Shown in pieces: positions 1-7,084 of a stretch of 64,000 bases of DNA. A program made the position numbers and the translations under genes. The notes under the pieces are model-generated. The model made no database searches and was not told where the DNA came from. It worked only from the letters and a program-made list of their open reading frames with translations. Location of the stretch: the NCBI RefSeq assembly GCF_000182645.1, contig NZ_ACQA01000001.1:806001-870000 (forward strand), read 5' to 3'. Position 1 is the first letter of the stretch; each line of letters begins with the position of its first letter. This DNA is from Brucella intermedia LMG 3301. GTDB lineage: Bacteria; Pseudomonadota; Alphaproteobacteria; Rhizobiales; Rhizobiaceae.

Positions 1-751
1 CATCCACCAGCCATGGCCCGTGGAAATTGGAGACCAGATATTGCGGAATGGCGAAGGCCACGCCCGCCACCAGCAGCGCAGGCCAGACTTCCAGCATGCC
101 CTTGCGCCCGGCAAAGGCCCAGATCAGCCAGAAAGGCACGAGGACGGAGAAGAACGGGAGCTGACGCCCGATCATCCCCGACAGCTGCATCAAGTCTATC
201 CCCGTCACCGCCGAAAGCGCGATGACCGGCGTTCCAAGCGCGCCATAGGCGACCGGCGCGGTGTTGGCGATGAGCGAAAGCCCTGCTGCGGGCAGGGGCG
301 CAAAACCCAGTCCCATCAGCATCGCGGCAGTCACAGCGACAGGCGTGCCGAAACCCGCGGCACCTTCAAAAAAGGCGCCGAACGAAAAGGCGATAAAGAG
401 AAGCTGGAGACGGCGGTCCGGCGTGATGCCCGCAATGGAATCGCGCAGGATGTTGAACTGGCCGGTCTGTTCTGTCAGCCGATAAAGAAAGATGACGTTG
501 AGAATGATCCAGCCAATGGGCAGAAGTCCGTAGGCGGCACCGTAAACGGCAGTGGCGCCTGCCATGTCGGCGGGCATCCCGAAGCCGACAACTGCAATCA
601 CAAGCGCTGTAAGAAGACCAAGTATGGCTGCGGTATGCGCCTTGATGTGAAAGAAGCCGATACCGCCCAGCAGGACGACAATCGGCAAGGCGGCAAGCAA
701 TGTCGACAAGAACATGCTTCCCAAAGGGTCATAAACTTGATTCCAGGGCAT
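1..751 (-). CDS. lldP: L-lactate permease (LldP/LctP family), 3' part cut by window edge
   Basis: Read on the minus strand from ATG at 751, the frame stays open to the window edge, giving about 250 of the usual ~550 residues. The N-terminus MPWNQVYDPLGSMFLSTLLA and the later FGAFFEGAAGFGTPVAV and IANTAPVAYGALGTPV blocks are characteristic of the lactate permease family, inner-membrane symporters that import lactate or glycolate with protons. Several hydrophobic helices are visible (roughly residues 12-32, 40-60, 70-90, 115-150, 205-225). The C-terminal half lies outside the window. A palindromic site about 150 bp upstream may bind a GntR-type lactate regulator. The substrate (lactate or glycolate) cannot be decided from sequence. 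Confidence 0.88.
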   Translation of the reverse strand, partial: MPWNQVYDPLGSMFLSTLLAALPIVVLLGGIGFFHIKAHTAAILGLLTALVIAVVGFGMPADMAGATAVYGAAYGLLPIGWIILNVIFLYRLTEQTGQFNILRDSIAGITPDRRLQLLFIAFSFGAFFEGAAGFGTPVAVTAAMLMGLGFAPLPAAGLSLIANTAPVAYGALGTPVIALSAVTGIDLMQLSGMIGRQLPFFSVLVPFWLIWAFAGRKGMLEVWPALLVAGVAFAIPQYLVSNFHGPWLVD

Positions 752-1163
752 CAGTCCTCCCTTCCTGGATATGCGTTCCTTTCCTTGACATGAAATACGC
801 CGCCGCAATTTCGCCGACGGTTATGCAATGAACGGCCATTCTCTCCCCGAACGGCAGTCATGTGGTGCGTTGCTAATTTATGTAGGCAGATAATTGGTAA
901 GCTTACTTTACCAGCGCTGTCAATTCGGTGATTCTGCTACTTTCGGACGGAGAATGGCTTTATCCGTTGCAAGCGACCCGGTTTCTGCTGCCGGAGGTTG
1001 CGCTCATGCTGGCGGGACGTCGAGGGCGGCGAGCGAAATACTGCGAAAACCCGCTCTTCCCGCCATCCTGTTCGGATTGAAGGGAAAAAGCGCAATCTGA
1101 CAATTTTGCCTCTTGCTTTATCTCGTTTGATTATCTAGTGAAGCCGCACCCGCTTGAAAGCGA
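752..1163. other. intergenic region upstream of lldP and tRNA-Pro
   Basis: About 410 bp without a convincing gene. It should hold the promoter of the leftward lactate permease gene and of the rightward tRNA-Pro. Apart from the TGGTAA/TTACCA palindrome at 895-913 I see no structured element. Short open frames here have no ribosome binding site or protein-like composition. Confidence 0.5.
895..913. promoter_or_regulatory. candidate GntR-family operator upstream of lldP
   Basis: TGGTAA (895-900) and TTACCA (908-913) form an inverted repeat around a 7-bp spacer, with an inner GTAAGCTTAC palindrome. GntR/FadR-type regulators of lactate, glycolate and pyruvate genes commonly bind TGGT-N-ACCA sites. 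The site lies about 145 bp upstream of the lldP start. The regulator is not visible in this window, so the assignment is inference. Confidence 0.4.
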
Positions 1164-1240
1164 CGGAGCGTAGCGCAGTCTGGTAGCGCACCTGATTTGG
1201 GATCAGGGGGTCGCAGGTTCGAATCCTGCCGCTCCGACCA
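1164..1240 (+). tRNA. tRNA-Pro (anticodon TGG)
   Basis: A 77-nt cloverleaf: acceptor CGGAGCG (1164-1170) pairs with CGCTCCG (1230-1236), followed by A and an encoded CCA. The anticodon arm CTGAT-TTGGGAT-CAG places TGG as anticodon; the T arm GCAGG-TTCGAAT-CCTGC is canonical. Confidence 0.96.
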
Positions 1241-1392
1241 TCTTCCCCAAGGTTTAAATGGTCGACACTTTGGATGCCCCGGCAGAGGCTGTGGCGTGCG
1301 TCTTTATCGCGTTGACATGCATTCACGTGTAAACTATTGCCTTGGTGGATTTTCAGCTCCCCGGCGGAGCAAAGCAGTTCAGGGTTCTTCAA

Positions 1393-1698
1393 ATGGTTGC
1401 ACGTATTTACCGTCCAGCTAAGACTGCCATGCAGTCCGGTCAGGCCAAGACAGACCAGTGGCTTCTGGAATATGAGCCGGAAAGCCCGCGCATGGTCGAG
1501 CCTTTGATGGGCTACACGTCTTCCGGCGATATGAAGAGCCAGATTCGTCTTTTCTTCGCCACCCGGGAGGAAGCCGTCGATTATGCGAAGCGCAATGGCA
1601 TCGCCTATCGCGTTTTCGAGCCGAACGAGCAGAAGCGCCGCAAGGTTTCCTATTCTGACAATTTCCGGTTCGACCGGACGATGCCCTGGACGCACTGA
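1393..1698 (+). CDS. ETC complex I subunit, NDUFS4-like (NADH dehydrogenase 18-kDa accessory subunit family)
   Basis: A 101-residue protein beginning MVARIYRPAKTAMQSG, the usual start of the alphaproteobacterial homologue of mitochondrial NDUFS4. The core EYEPESPRMVEPLMGYTSS, then FATREEAVDYAKRNGI and the C-terminal NFRFDRTMPWTH, match this family throughout. It is a peripheral subunit of NADH:ubiquinone oxidoreductase, thought to help assemble or stabilise the N-module. An in-frame upstream extension to 1342 is possible but adds 17 residues not seen in the family. It sits between two tRNA genes, away from the nuo operon, as is common in Rhizobiales. Confidence 0.9.
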   Translation: MVARIYRPAKTAMQSGQAKTDQWLLEYEPESPRMVEPLMGYTSSGDMKSQIRLFFATREEAVDYAKRNGIAYRVFEPNEQKRRKVSYSDNFRFDRTMPWTH

Positions 1699-1810
1699 TT
1701 GCCTGTATGGCCTGACAATTGCATCAGGCCCGGCAATAGGTTAGTTCGGCAGGGCTTTGCCATCAAAGCCTTGCATTCATTGAATATCTTCGATCTTAAT
1801 CGAAAGATCA

Positions 1811-1887
1811 GGTCCCGTAGCTCAGCTGGATAGAGCACCGGCCTTCTAAGCCGTAGGTCGCAGGTTCGAATCCTGCCGGGATCGCCA
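1811..1887 (+). tRNA. tRNA-Arg (anticodon TCT)
   Basis: A 77-nt cloverleaf with acceptor GGTCCCG (1811-1817) paired to CGGGATC (1877-1883, one G-U pair), discriminator G and encoded CCA. The anticodon arm CGGCC-TTCTAAG-CCG gives anticodon TCT, reading AGA. The T arm GCAGG-TTCGAAT-CCTGC is canonical. Confidence 0.95.
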
Positions 1888-2003
1888 TCTTCGCCTCATC
1901 AATTATTTGCTTGATCGCTTCCCTGCGGCACCTGTCGAGGGCGACGCTTTCCGTAATCCGATAATGCAGGTTTTAGCGCGAAACTCGACAAAACTGCGCG
2001 CAG

Positions 2004-2032
2004 ACGCCGCGAAGTGGTTCGCTTCGCGGCGT
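2004..2032. terminator. bidirectional hairpin between tRNA-Arg and the SH3 protein gene
   Basis: ACGCCGCGAAG (2004-2014) and CTTCGCGGCGT (2022-2032) form a perfect 11-bp stem with a 7-nt loop, followed by a short T run rightwards. It sits between convergent transcription units. Confidence 0.65.
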
Positions 2033-2057
2033 TTGCCGTCTCTACGTGAATTGTCAG

Positions 2058-2561
2058 TCACTGACCGTGCGGGCCGTCCGGTCCGCGCTGCCTCAGGTAG
2101 ACGCGCGGCCCGTGATTGCCATGCCAGCGCGGGCGGTCACGCCAGTCGCGACGATCCCAATGTCTGTTCCGGTAATAGCGACGGTCGCGATACCAGTAAT
2201 CGTCACGATCATTGAGGGCCGAGCCTATGGCAAGGCCGGCGATCAGCGGAATGCCGATCAACGCAGCGGTTCGACCGAAATCATCGGAATATCCGCCGGA
2301 AGTTCCTTCCCTGAACGCGAGATAGCGTGACGAGGCCCAGCCAAAGGTCGGGCCATAGCTCACCTGACACCAGCCGTAGCCGGCTGTGCAGCCGCGCACC
2401 GTCACGGGCGCTCCGCTCGGGATGGAGCCCAGCGTCGCATAGCGCGTGCCGGGGCCGGTGCGGATATTGAGATTGGTGGTGGAAATGGCGTTCGCCGCCT
2501 GCGCTGCGCCCGCCGCAAACACGCCCAGGGCAACAAGGGCGGCTTTGAGAGCAAGCTTCAT
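2058..2561 (-). CDS. secreted SH3-domain protein with an Arg/Tyr-rich tail
   Basis: 167 residues. The start at 2561 (MKLALKAALVALGVFAAGAA) gives a clean signal peptide ending AAQA; a longer upstream frame has no such start. Residues ~25-75 form a bacterial SH3 domain (NLNIRTGPGTRYATLGSIP, then GYGWCQVSYGPTFGWASSRY). A hydrophobic Gly-rich stretch follows (~95-112), then a tail rich in Arg, Asp, Tyr and Trp (DRDDYWYRDRRYYRNRHW). Bacterial SH3 domains often bind peptidoglycan or other envelope polymers, so an envelope role is likely, but no specific function is known. It lies just downstream of a small lipoprotein gene on the same strand. Confidence 0.82.
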   Translation of the reverse strand: MKLALKAALVALGVFAAGAAQAANAISTTNLNIRTGPGTRYATLGSIPSGAPVTVRGCTAGYGWCQVSYGPTFGWASSRYLAFREGTSGGYSDDFGRTAALIGIPLIAGLAIGSALNDRDDYWYRDRRYYRNRHWDRRDWRDRPRWHGNHGPRVYLRQRGPDGPHGQ

Positions 2562-2650
2562 CGGAGTTCTCCCTGTCGTTATTTCCAGTAAAACGCCATC
2601 GGCGCGGGAAGGTTCCAGCGAGGGCAGGCGGGCCGCAATCCCCGAAAGCA

Positions 2651-2674
2651 AAAGCGCCGGAGAACCGGCGCTTT
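2651..2674 (-). terminator. terminator of the small lipoprotein gene
   Basis: AAAGCGCCGG (2651-2660) and CCGGCGCTTT (2665-2674) form a perfect 10-bp stem with an AGAA loop, followed on the minus strand by TTTTGCTTT. It lies 25 bp past the lipoprotein stop codon. Confidence 0.75.
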
Positions 2675-2698
2675 CGACAACCTTGCACGGTTTGGGGA

Positions 2699-2947
2699 TT
2701 ATCGCCGGCAGCGCGCCACATAGATGCGGCCATGACGGTCGCGATACTGGCAATTGCCGTTGCGCAGTTCACGCACCAGCAGGCCGCCCAGCGCACCCGC
2801 ACCGGCGCCGATCAAGGCGCCGCGTCCGCCACCGGCAATGCCGCCGATGATGGCCCCGGCGCCCGTGCCGATGGAAAGATCCTTTTCCGTAGTGGTGCAG
2901 CCCGTTATGGCCAGAAGGGCAACCAGCCCAAGTGCTACTTTCCGCAT
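2699..2947 (-). CDS. small lipoprotein with glycine-zipper motif
   Basis: 82 residues starting MRKVALGLVALLAITGCTTT: a lipoprotein signal with lipobox ITGC, so Cys ~17 should be lipidated. ATG 2947 is preferred over ATG 2953 because GGAGGAG then sits 6 bases upstream rather than abutting the start. Residues ~27-58 are a glycine zipper (GAGAIIGGIAGGGRGALIG, then AGAGALGGLL) typical of YMGG/OsmB-like envelope proteins that insert in or coat the outer membrane. The C-terminus CQYRDRHGRIYVARC resembles the tail of other small Brucella and Rhizobium lipoproteins. Exact role unknown. Confidence 0.82.
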   Translation of the reverse strand: MRKVALGLVALLAITGCTTTEKDLSIGTGAGAIIGGIAGGGRGALIGAGAGALGGLLVRELRNGNCQYRDRHGRIYVARCRR

Positions 2948-3056
2948 CCCCATCTCCTCCAGAAAAAATACCAGACCATGTATGAACGATCGATCTCAAA
3001 TTCGGTTGCGTCGGACCGGCAAGGTCCAGGCAAAAATATAGCGGTGCGAACCGGCG

Positions 3057-3149
3057 TCAGTGGCGGCGATGGCGCAGGATGACCGCGATGGCCAATGCGG
3101 CCAGTCCGAACGCGATAACGCCTTGCAGAATGAAAACCCAGTTCATCAT
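3057..3149 (-). CDS. 30-residue single-pass membrane protein (small ORF)
   Basis: ATG 3149 encodes MMNWVFILQGVIAFGLAALA and then IAVILRHRRH: one hydrophobic helix with a basic C-terminal tail. AGAGGA lies 7 bases before the start, a good ribosome binding site. The longer in-frame extension to 3266 is poor as protein. Small single-helix proteins of this kind are common in Rhizobiales; function unknown. It is divergent from the RcnB-like gene. Confidence 0.5.
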   Translation of the reverse strand: MMNWVFILQGVIAFGLAALAIAVILRHRRH

Positions 3150-3263
3150 GATCCAGTCCTCTGAGCCTTGCCCTTGCGGGTGCGCATGTATTCGGGCTTT
3201 ACCTAGCGCATTTTGCACGGATGGGAAATGCGGGGCTGCTGCTTTGTGCCAGGCCGATGAAAT

Positions 3264-3281
3264 CATTAAATTAATTTAATG
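3264..3281. repeat. perfect 18-bp AT-rich palindrome
   Basis: CATTAAATTAATTTAATG reads the same on both strands. It lies between the leftward 30-residue gene and the rightward RcnB-like gene, about 70 bp upstream of the latter, and could be an operator shared by the divergent pair. Confidence 0.5.
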
Positions 3282-3352
3282 GGCGCATTCACTTGGCATT
3301 CACATTGGCGGGCGCATTGTCCTCCCATCGAATGTAACAAAGGAAAGCCGAT

Positions 3353-3691
3353 ATGAAGCGGATCGTTATTGCTCTCACTGCCCTTTCATTTCTCGCCGCG
3401 CCTGCTGCGATGGCACAGTCTTATCCGTCGCATCACGGCAAGCCGTCTCACGGCCAGATGCACAAGGGCGGCCCGAAATATGATGCGCGCAGATATGACG
3501 ACCGCCGTCATCAGAGCTGGAGGAAGGGCAACCGCCTGCCGCCGAACTATCGCGGTCACGTCGTGAACAACTATTCGCGCTACAAGCTGCGCCAGCCGCC
3601 GCGTGGTTATCACTGGGTCAAGGTCAACAACGATTACCTGCTGATCGGCATCGCAACCGGCATCATTTCGTCGATCGTCGCGGGTCGGTAA
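3353..3691 (+). CDS. RcnB-family periplasmic protein
   Basis: 112 residues with signal peptide MKRIVIALTALSFLAAPAAM ending AMAQ. The mature part is His/Arg-rich, then LPPNYRGHVVNNYSRYKL and PPRGYHWVKVNNDYLLIGIA, the RcnB family signature, ending in a hydrophobic IATGIISSIVAGR. E. coli RcnB is a periplasmic protein affecting Ni/Co efflux; in alphaproteobacteria most members are uncharacterised, so a metal role is only a possibility. AAAGGA lies 10 bases before the start. A strong terminator follows immediately. Confidence 0.85.
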   Translation: MKRIVIALTALSFLAAPAAMAQSYPSHHGKPSHGQMHKGGPKYDARRYDDRRHQSWRKGNRLPPNYRGHVVNNYSRYKLRQPPRGYHWVKVNNDYLLIGIATGIISSIVAGR

Positions 3692-3710
3692 ATCACTGGC
3701 GGAAATGAAA

Positions 3711-3735
3711 AAGGCGGCCACTGGCCGCCTTTTTT
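3711..3735. terminator. terminator after the RcnB-like gene (probably bidirectional)
   Basis: AAGGCGGCCA and TGGCCGCCTT flank a short loop, with a run of six T rightwards and A's on the left side, so it can serve both the RcnB-like gene and the convergent receptor-like gene. Confidence 0.85.
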
Positions 3736-3746
3736 GCGTCTGCGCA

Positions 3747-4862
3747 TCAGTTCTCGGGGCCGAAATATTTGGCTTTCAGCTTGGGGATTTCCTCATTCTC
3801 ATGGGCACTGATGATCGCCACGCTCGCCGGTTTGACAAGTTCGCTCTGGCGCGGGAAGGCGAAGCCATATTTGTCCGGACTGAACACATTGCCGACGAGA
3901 TCGATAGGCTGGTCGGCATGCTGATGGGCATAATAGTCGAGGACCGGACCGTCGCCGACGATTGCCGCAATCTCGTCGTTCACGAGCGCGCCGACGGCTT
4001 CAGGCAGGTGATCGAAAGGCACGGTCGCGATGGAGCGTGATTTCAGGAACTGCTCCGCGACACTGCCCGCGCGCACGCCCACGGATTTCCCTTGCAGGTC
4101 CGACAGGCTGGAAATGCTGTTGTCGATATGGGCGACCGTCATGACGCTGGTAACCGATGAAGTCACATAGGCGATGATCGCAATGCCGAACACCATCCAG
4201 AATGTCTGCCAGACGCGTCCCACCCAGCCGAACAGGTTTTTGCGCGAGGTTTTGCCCGAAGTGGCAATGGAAACGACGTGGTAGAAGCTCTCCGCAAGCC
4301 CCTCGCGCCACCGCTTTGGAAAACCTTCATCAAAACGCCGGTCGAAAATCGTCAGCACCACCGTAGCGGCGAGGAGGATGAACAATATCCACGCATAGGT
4401 CGCCAGATGCCCGGCATCATCCAGGCGATTGATCAGATCGTCCCAGCCGCTGCCCGCCTGGGTGTGGATCATGATGCGCAGGCCCGCATCGAACCATGGA
4501 TGCGTGAAATCGATGATTTCAGCCCGGCTCTCCGTGATTGTGAGATTGGTGACGGCTGCTTCAACCTTGCCTTCGGAAACAGCTTTCACCAGCTCCCCAT
4601 AGTTGGGATATTCCACATATTGCGAAGCAAGATTCATCCGCGTGGCGATATCGTGCCAGATGTCGATGGCCATGCCGGAGTAGGAATCGCCTTCCTTGTT
4701 GACGAAAGGCTCGCTTACATACACACCCACCTGAACAGGCCTCGGCGTTTGCTGGGCGTGTGCGAATGAAGAAGCCGCTACCAATAGTAGAGTAAGCAGA
4801 GCTTTCCATAAGTTGCGACTGATTAAGCTCGTTGCTGCCTTTAACGACACGGTATCCCCCAT
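3747..4862 (-). CDS. prokaryotic ionotropic-glutamate-receptor-like protein: split solute-binding domain around a pore module
   Basis: 371 residues from ATG 4862 (AGGAAG just upstream). A signal peptide (to ~residue 36, SSFAHAQQ) is followed by family-3 solute-binding lobe 1 (~42-132; TITESRAEIIDFTHPW carries the ligand-binding Arg). A first transmembrane helix (~153-173), a re-entrant loop (~192-210) and a second helix (~217-240, ending in AYVTSSVTSVMT) come next, then lobe 2 (~245-371) with GDGPVLDYYA holding the conserved Asp. This layout is that of bacterial GluR0-like channels gated by amino acids. The loop reads SIATSGKTSRKN instead of the K+ filter TVGYGD, so K+ selectivity is unlikely. 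Ligand and ion are unknown, and it might work as a sensor rather than a channel. The gene stands alone, convergent with the RcnB-like gene. Confidence 0.8.
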   Translation of the reverse strand: MGDTVSLKAATSLISRNLWKALLTLLLVAASSFAHAQQTPRPVQVGVYVSEPFVNKEGDSYSGMAIDIWHDIATRMNLASQYVEYPNYGELVKAVSEGKVEAAVTNLTITESRAEIIDFTHPWFDAGLRIMIHTQAGSGWDDLINRLDDAGHLATYAWILFILLAATVVLTIFDRRFDEGFPKRWREGLAESFYHVVSIATSGKTSRKNLFGWVGRVWQTFWMVFGIAIIAYVTSSVTSVMTVAHIDNSISSLSDLQGKSVGVRAGSVAEQFLKSRSIATVPFDHLPEAVGALVNDEIAAIVGDGPVLDYYAHQHADQPIDLVGNVFSPDKYGFAFPRQSELVKPASVAIISAHENEEIPKLKAKYFGPEN

Positions 4863-5074
4863 AACTTCCTGCAGATGCTTCAATCTGGCCGATTTCTGTA
4901 TTTGAATTATATTAATATTGACTTCCATTGCAGGCAATTTATTCCGCGTAATATTATTATTAGTACCCGCTAATTAAATTTATTATATGTTCCCTCGTTC
5001 TATGGAACCGAACGCGCCTTTTGCAGTTACCCGGCTGACAAGCCGAAAGTCATAAAGCGGCAAAAGAGGGGTTC

Positions 5075-7009
5075 ATGGAAAATATCGACAATCCGGATTC
5101 TGCCGTGCGGCCGATCACGTCGGCGCCGCCGCGTCTGCCCACCCTGGCAGCAATGGCGGTCACCGTCGCCATCCTTTACTTTGCAAAGGATGTGTTTCTG
5201 CCGCTTGCCATCGCGGTGTTGCTGACATTCGCGCTGGCGCCGATCGTCGCCTTTCTGCGCCGGGCGGGCCTTCCGCGCCTGTTCGCGGTGATTACCAGCG
5301 TGGCGGGCGGCTTCCTGATCGTGGCCGTTTTCAGCGCCGTGGTTGCCTTCCAGGTTTCCGAAGTCGCGCAGAATGTTACATACTATCAGTACAACATCAT
5401 CGAGAAGATCAGGACACTCAAGGAAGCGGGTTCCGACAACAGTTTCTTCGACAGGCTGAACAGCTTCGCCGAGCGCATAGGCACGGAAATCAACCGGCCG
5501 GAACAGAAAACGCAGGCGCTCCCTTCCGATGAGCCCGAGGAAAAGCCGCTCCTTGTCCAGATATTCGCACCACGCCATCCGGTGGAAACGCTTAGGAGCA
5601 TCATCGAACCGCTTATCGGACCGCTGGCGACGACGGGTCTCGTCGTTGTCGTGGTGATTTTCATGCTGCTCGAAAGGGAGGAACTGCGCGACCGCTTCAT
5701 AAGGCTGGTGGGTTACGGCGATCTTCATCGAACGACCGAAGCCTTGCAGGATGCGGGAAAGCGGGTCGGCCAATATCTGCTGACGCAGCTCGTGGTGAAT
5801 ATAACCTATGGTGTGCCTCTCGCCTTCGGTCTCTGGATTCTCGGCATCCCCAACGCGGCCCTGTGGGGAATGCTGGCAATCGTCTTGCGGTTCGTGCCCT
5901 ATATCGGCCCGGTCATCGCGGCCATCTTGCCGCTGTTCCTTGCCTTTGCCGTGGCGCCCGGCTGGAACCTGCTTCTCTGGACGATCGGGCTGTTCGTCGT
6001 CATCGAGCTTCTTATAAACAACGTGATCGAGCCGTGGCTTTATGGTTCACGCACCGGCCTGTCGCCGCTTGCCATCATCGTGTCGGCCATTTTCTGGGCG
6101 TGGCTGTGGGGGCCGGTCGGGCTCGTTCTGTCGACGCCTCTGACGGTCTGCCTCGTGGTGCTGGGCCGCCATGTACCGAAATTCGAGTTCCTGGAAATCC
6201 TCTTCGGCAACGAGCCTGTGCTTGACCCGAAGGAACGCCTCTATCAACGCCTCCTTGCAGGCGACCCGGATGAAGCCACTGACAATGCCGAGGAAATGCT
6301 GGAACAGAAATATCTGGTCGAGTTCTACGGCTCGGTTGCTGTTCCCGCACTTCTGATGGCGGAGCGCGACCGGCTTCGCAGCGTGCTGACAGAGCAGCAG
6401 TTGCAGATCGTCACTGAAAGCACGAAGACGCTGGTGGCCAATCTGGAGCAGATTGCAACCGAGGAGGAGGGCGACGATGAAGAGATCGCGATTGAAAATC
6501 CTGATGGCGATGGCAGCAAAACCGATCTGGAGCTTCCTTCCGGCGAAGGTCGGTCGCTCCTGACCTTCGGCGGGCGAAGGGGGCTCGATGACACGGCGGC
6601 GGTCATGCTGGCGCAGGTGCTTGCCGTGCAGGGCGCCTCGGCAGAGGCGGTCGCGCATGATGCGCTCACTCCCGCCAGATTGAAGGCGCTGGATATTTCC
6701 GGCAGGGATACGCTGATGATCTGTTTTCTGGACCGGCAGGCGGCGCGTCACGCCCGGTTTGCGGTGCGCCGTCTGCGGCGGCTGCAACCCGCTGTGAGGG
6801 TAGGCGTGGTGCTGTGGCATGAGCCGAACGAAGCACGATCTGTCGACCGGGAGGCATTGCGGGAGGAGATGCAGGCGGATTTCGTCGCCTGCACCATGAT
6901 TGAGGCCGTCGTTGAAGGGCTGTCGGAAACAAAGCCGAAGCCGCTGAAGGCAGCGGGCAAGACGGCGCGCGCACAGTCGCGCAAGGCAACCGCTGCAAAG
7001 CCCGCATAG
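5075..7009 (+). CDS. AI-2E family transporter (PerM/TqsA type) with a ~250-residue C-terminal extension
   Basis: 644 residues, against ~350-380 for typical family members. Residues ~25-385 carry the multi-helix permease core, including RFVPYIGPVIAAILPLFLA, ELLINNVIEPWLYGSRTGLS and AIFWAWLWGPVGLVLSTPLT, family hallmarks. The family exports or imports small molecules (autoinducer-2 in E. coli TqsA, Na+/H+ exchange in some others). The soluble tail has an acidic linker (~465-495, EEEGDDEEIAIENPDGDG) and an alpha/beta segment (GLDDTAAVMLAQVLAVQGAS, then DTLMICFLDRQAARHARFAV) that recalls a Rossmann-like cobalamin-binding-type fold. An Ala/Lys-rich end closes the protein. AGAGGGG precedes the start. 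Substrate unknown. Confidence 0.82.
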   Translation: MENIDNPDSAVRPITSAPPRLPTLAAMAVTVAILYFAKDVFLPLAIAVLLTFALAPIVAFLRRAGLPRLFAVITSVAGGFLIVAVFSAVVAFQVSEVAQNVTYYQYNIIEKIRTLKEAGSDNSFFDRLNSFAERIGTEINRPEQKTQALPSDEPEEKPLLVQIFAPRHPVETLRSIIEPLIGPLATTGLVVVVVIFMLLEREELRDRFIRLVGYGDLHRTTEALQDAGKRVGQYLLTQLVVNITYGVPLAFGLWILGIPNAALWGMLAIVLRFVPYIGPVIAAILPLFLAFAVAPGWNLLLWTIGLFVVIELLINNVIEPWLYGSRTGLSPLAIIVSAIFWAWLWGPVGLVLSTPLTVCLVVLGRHVPKFEFLEILFGNEPVLDPKERLYQRLLAGDPDEATDNAEEMLEQKYLVEFYGSVAVPALLMAERDRLRSVLTEQQLQIVTESTKTLVANLEQIATEEEGDDEEIAIENPDGDGSKTDLELPSGEGRSLLTFGGRRGLDDTAAVMLAQVLAVQGASAEAVAHDALTPARLKALDISGRDTLMICFLDRQAARHARFAVRRLRRLQPAVRVGVVLWHEPNEARSVDREALREEMQADFVACTMIEAVVEGLSETKPKPLKAAGKTARAQSRKATAAKPA

Positions 7010-7010
7010 A

Positions 7011-7046
7011 CAAAACGCGATGAGCCTGACTCATCGCGCTTTTGTT
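7011..7046 (+). terminator. terminator of the AI-2E-type transporter gene
   Basis: GCGATGAG (7017-7024) and CTCATCGC (7030-7037) form a perfect stem with a CCTGA loop, flanked by AAAA and CTTTTGTT. Confidence 0.85.
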
Positions 7047-7084
7047 AAGCCCCTGCGGCGATTGAGTATCTCAGTGCCTCGGTA

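Noticed and set aside
20..793. Long rightward open frame of 257 codons at the window start
   Set aside because: It is antisense to the lactate permease gene, is highly charged and low in hydrophobic residues, and matches no family.
1135..1695. Leftward open frame of 186 codons spanning tRNA-Pro and the complex I subunit gene
   Set aside because: Its IRTCDPLIPNQVRYQTALRS stretch is the well-known artefact of translating a tRNA-Pro gene; the rest is antisense to a real gene.
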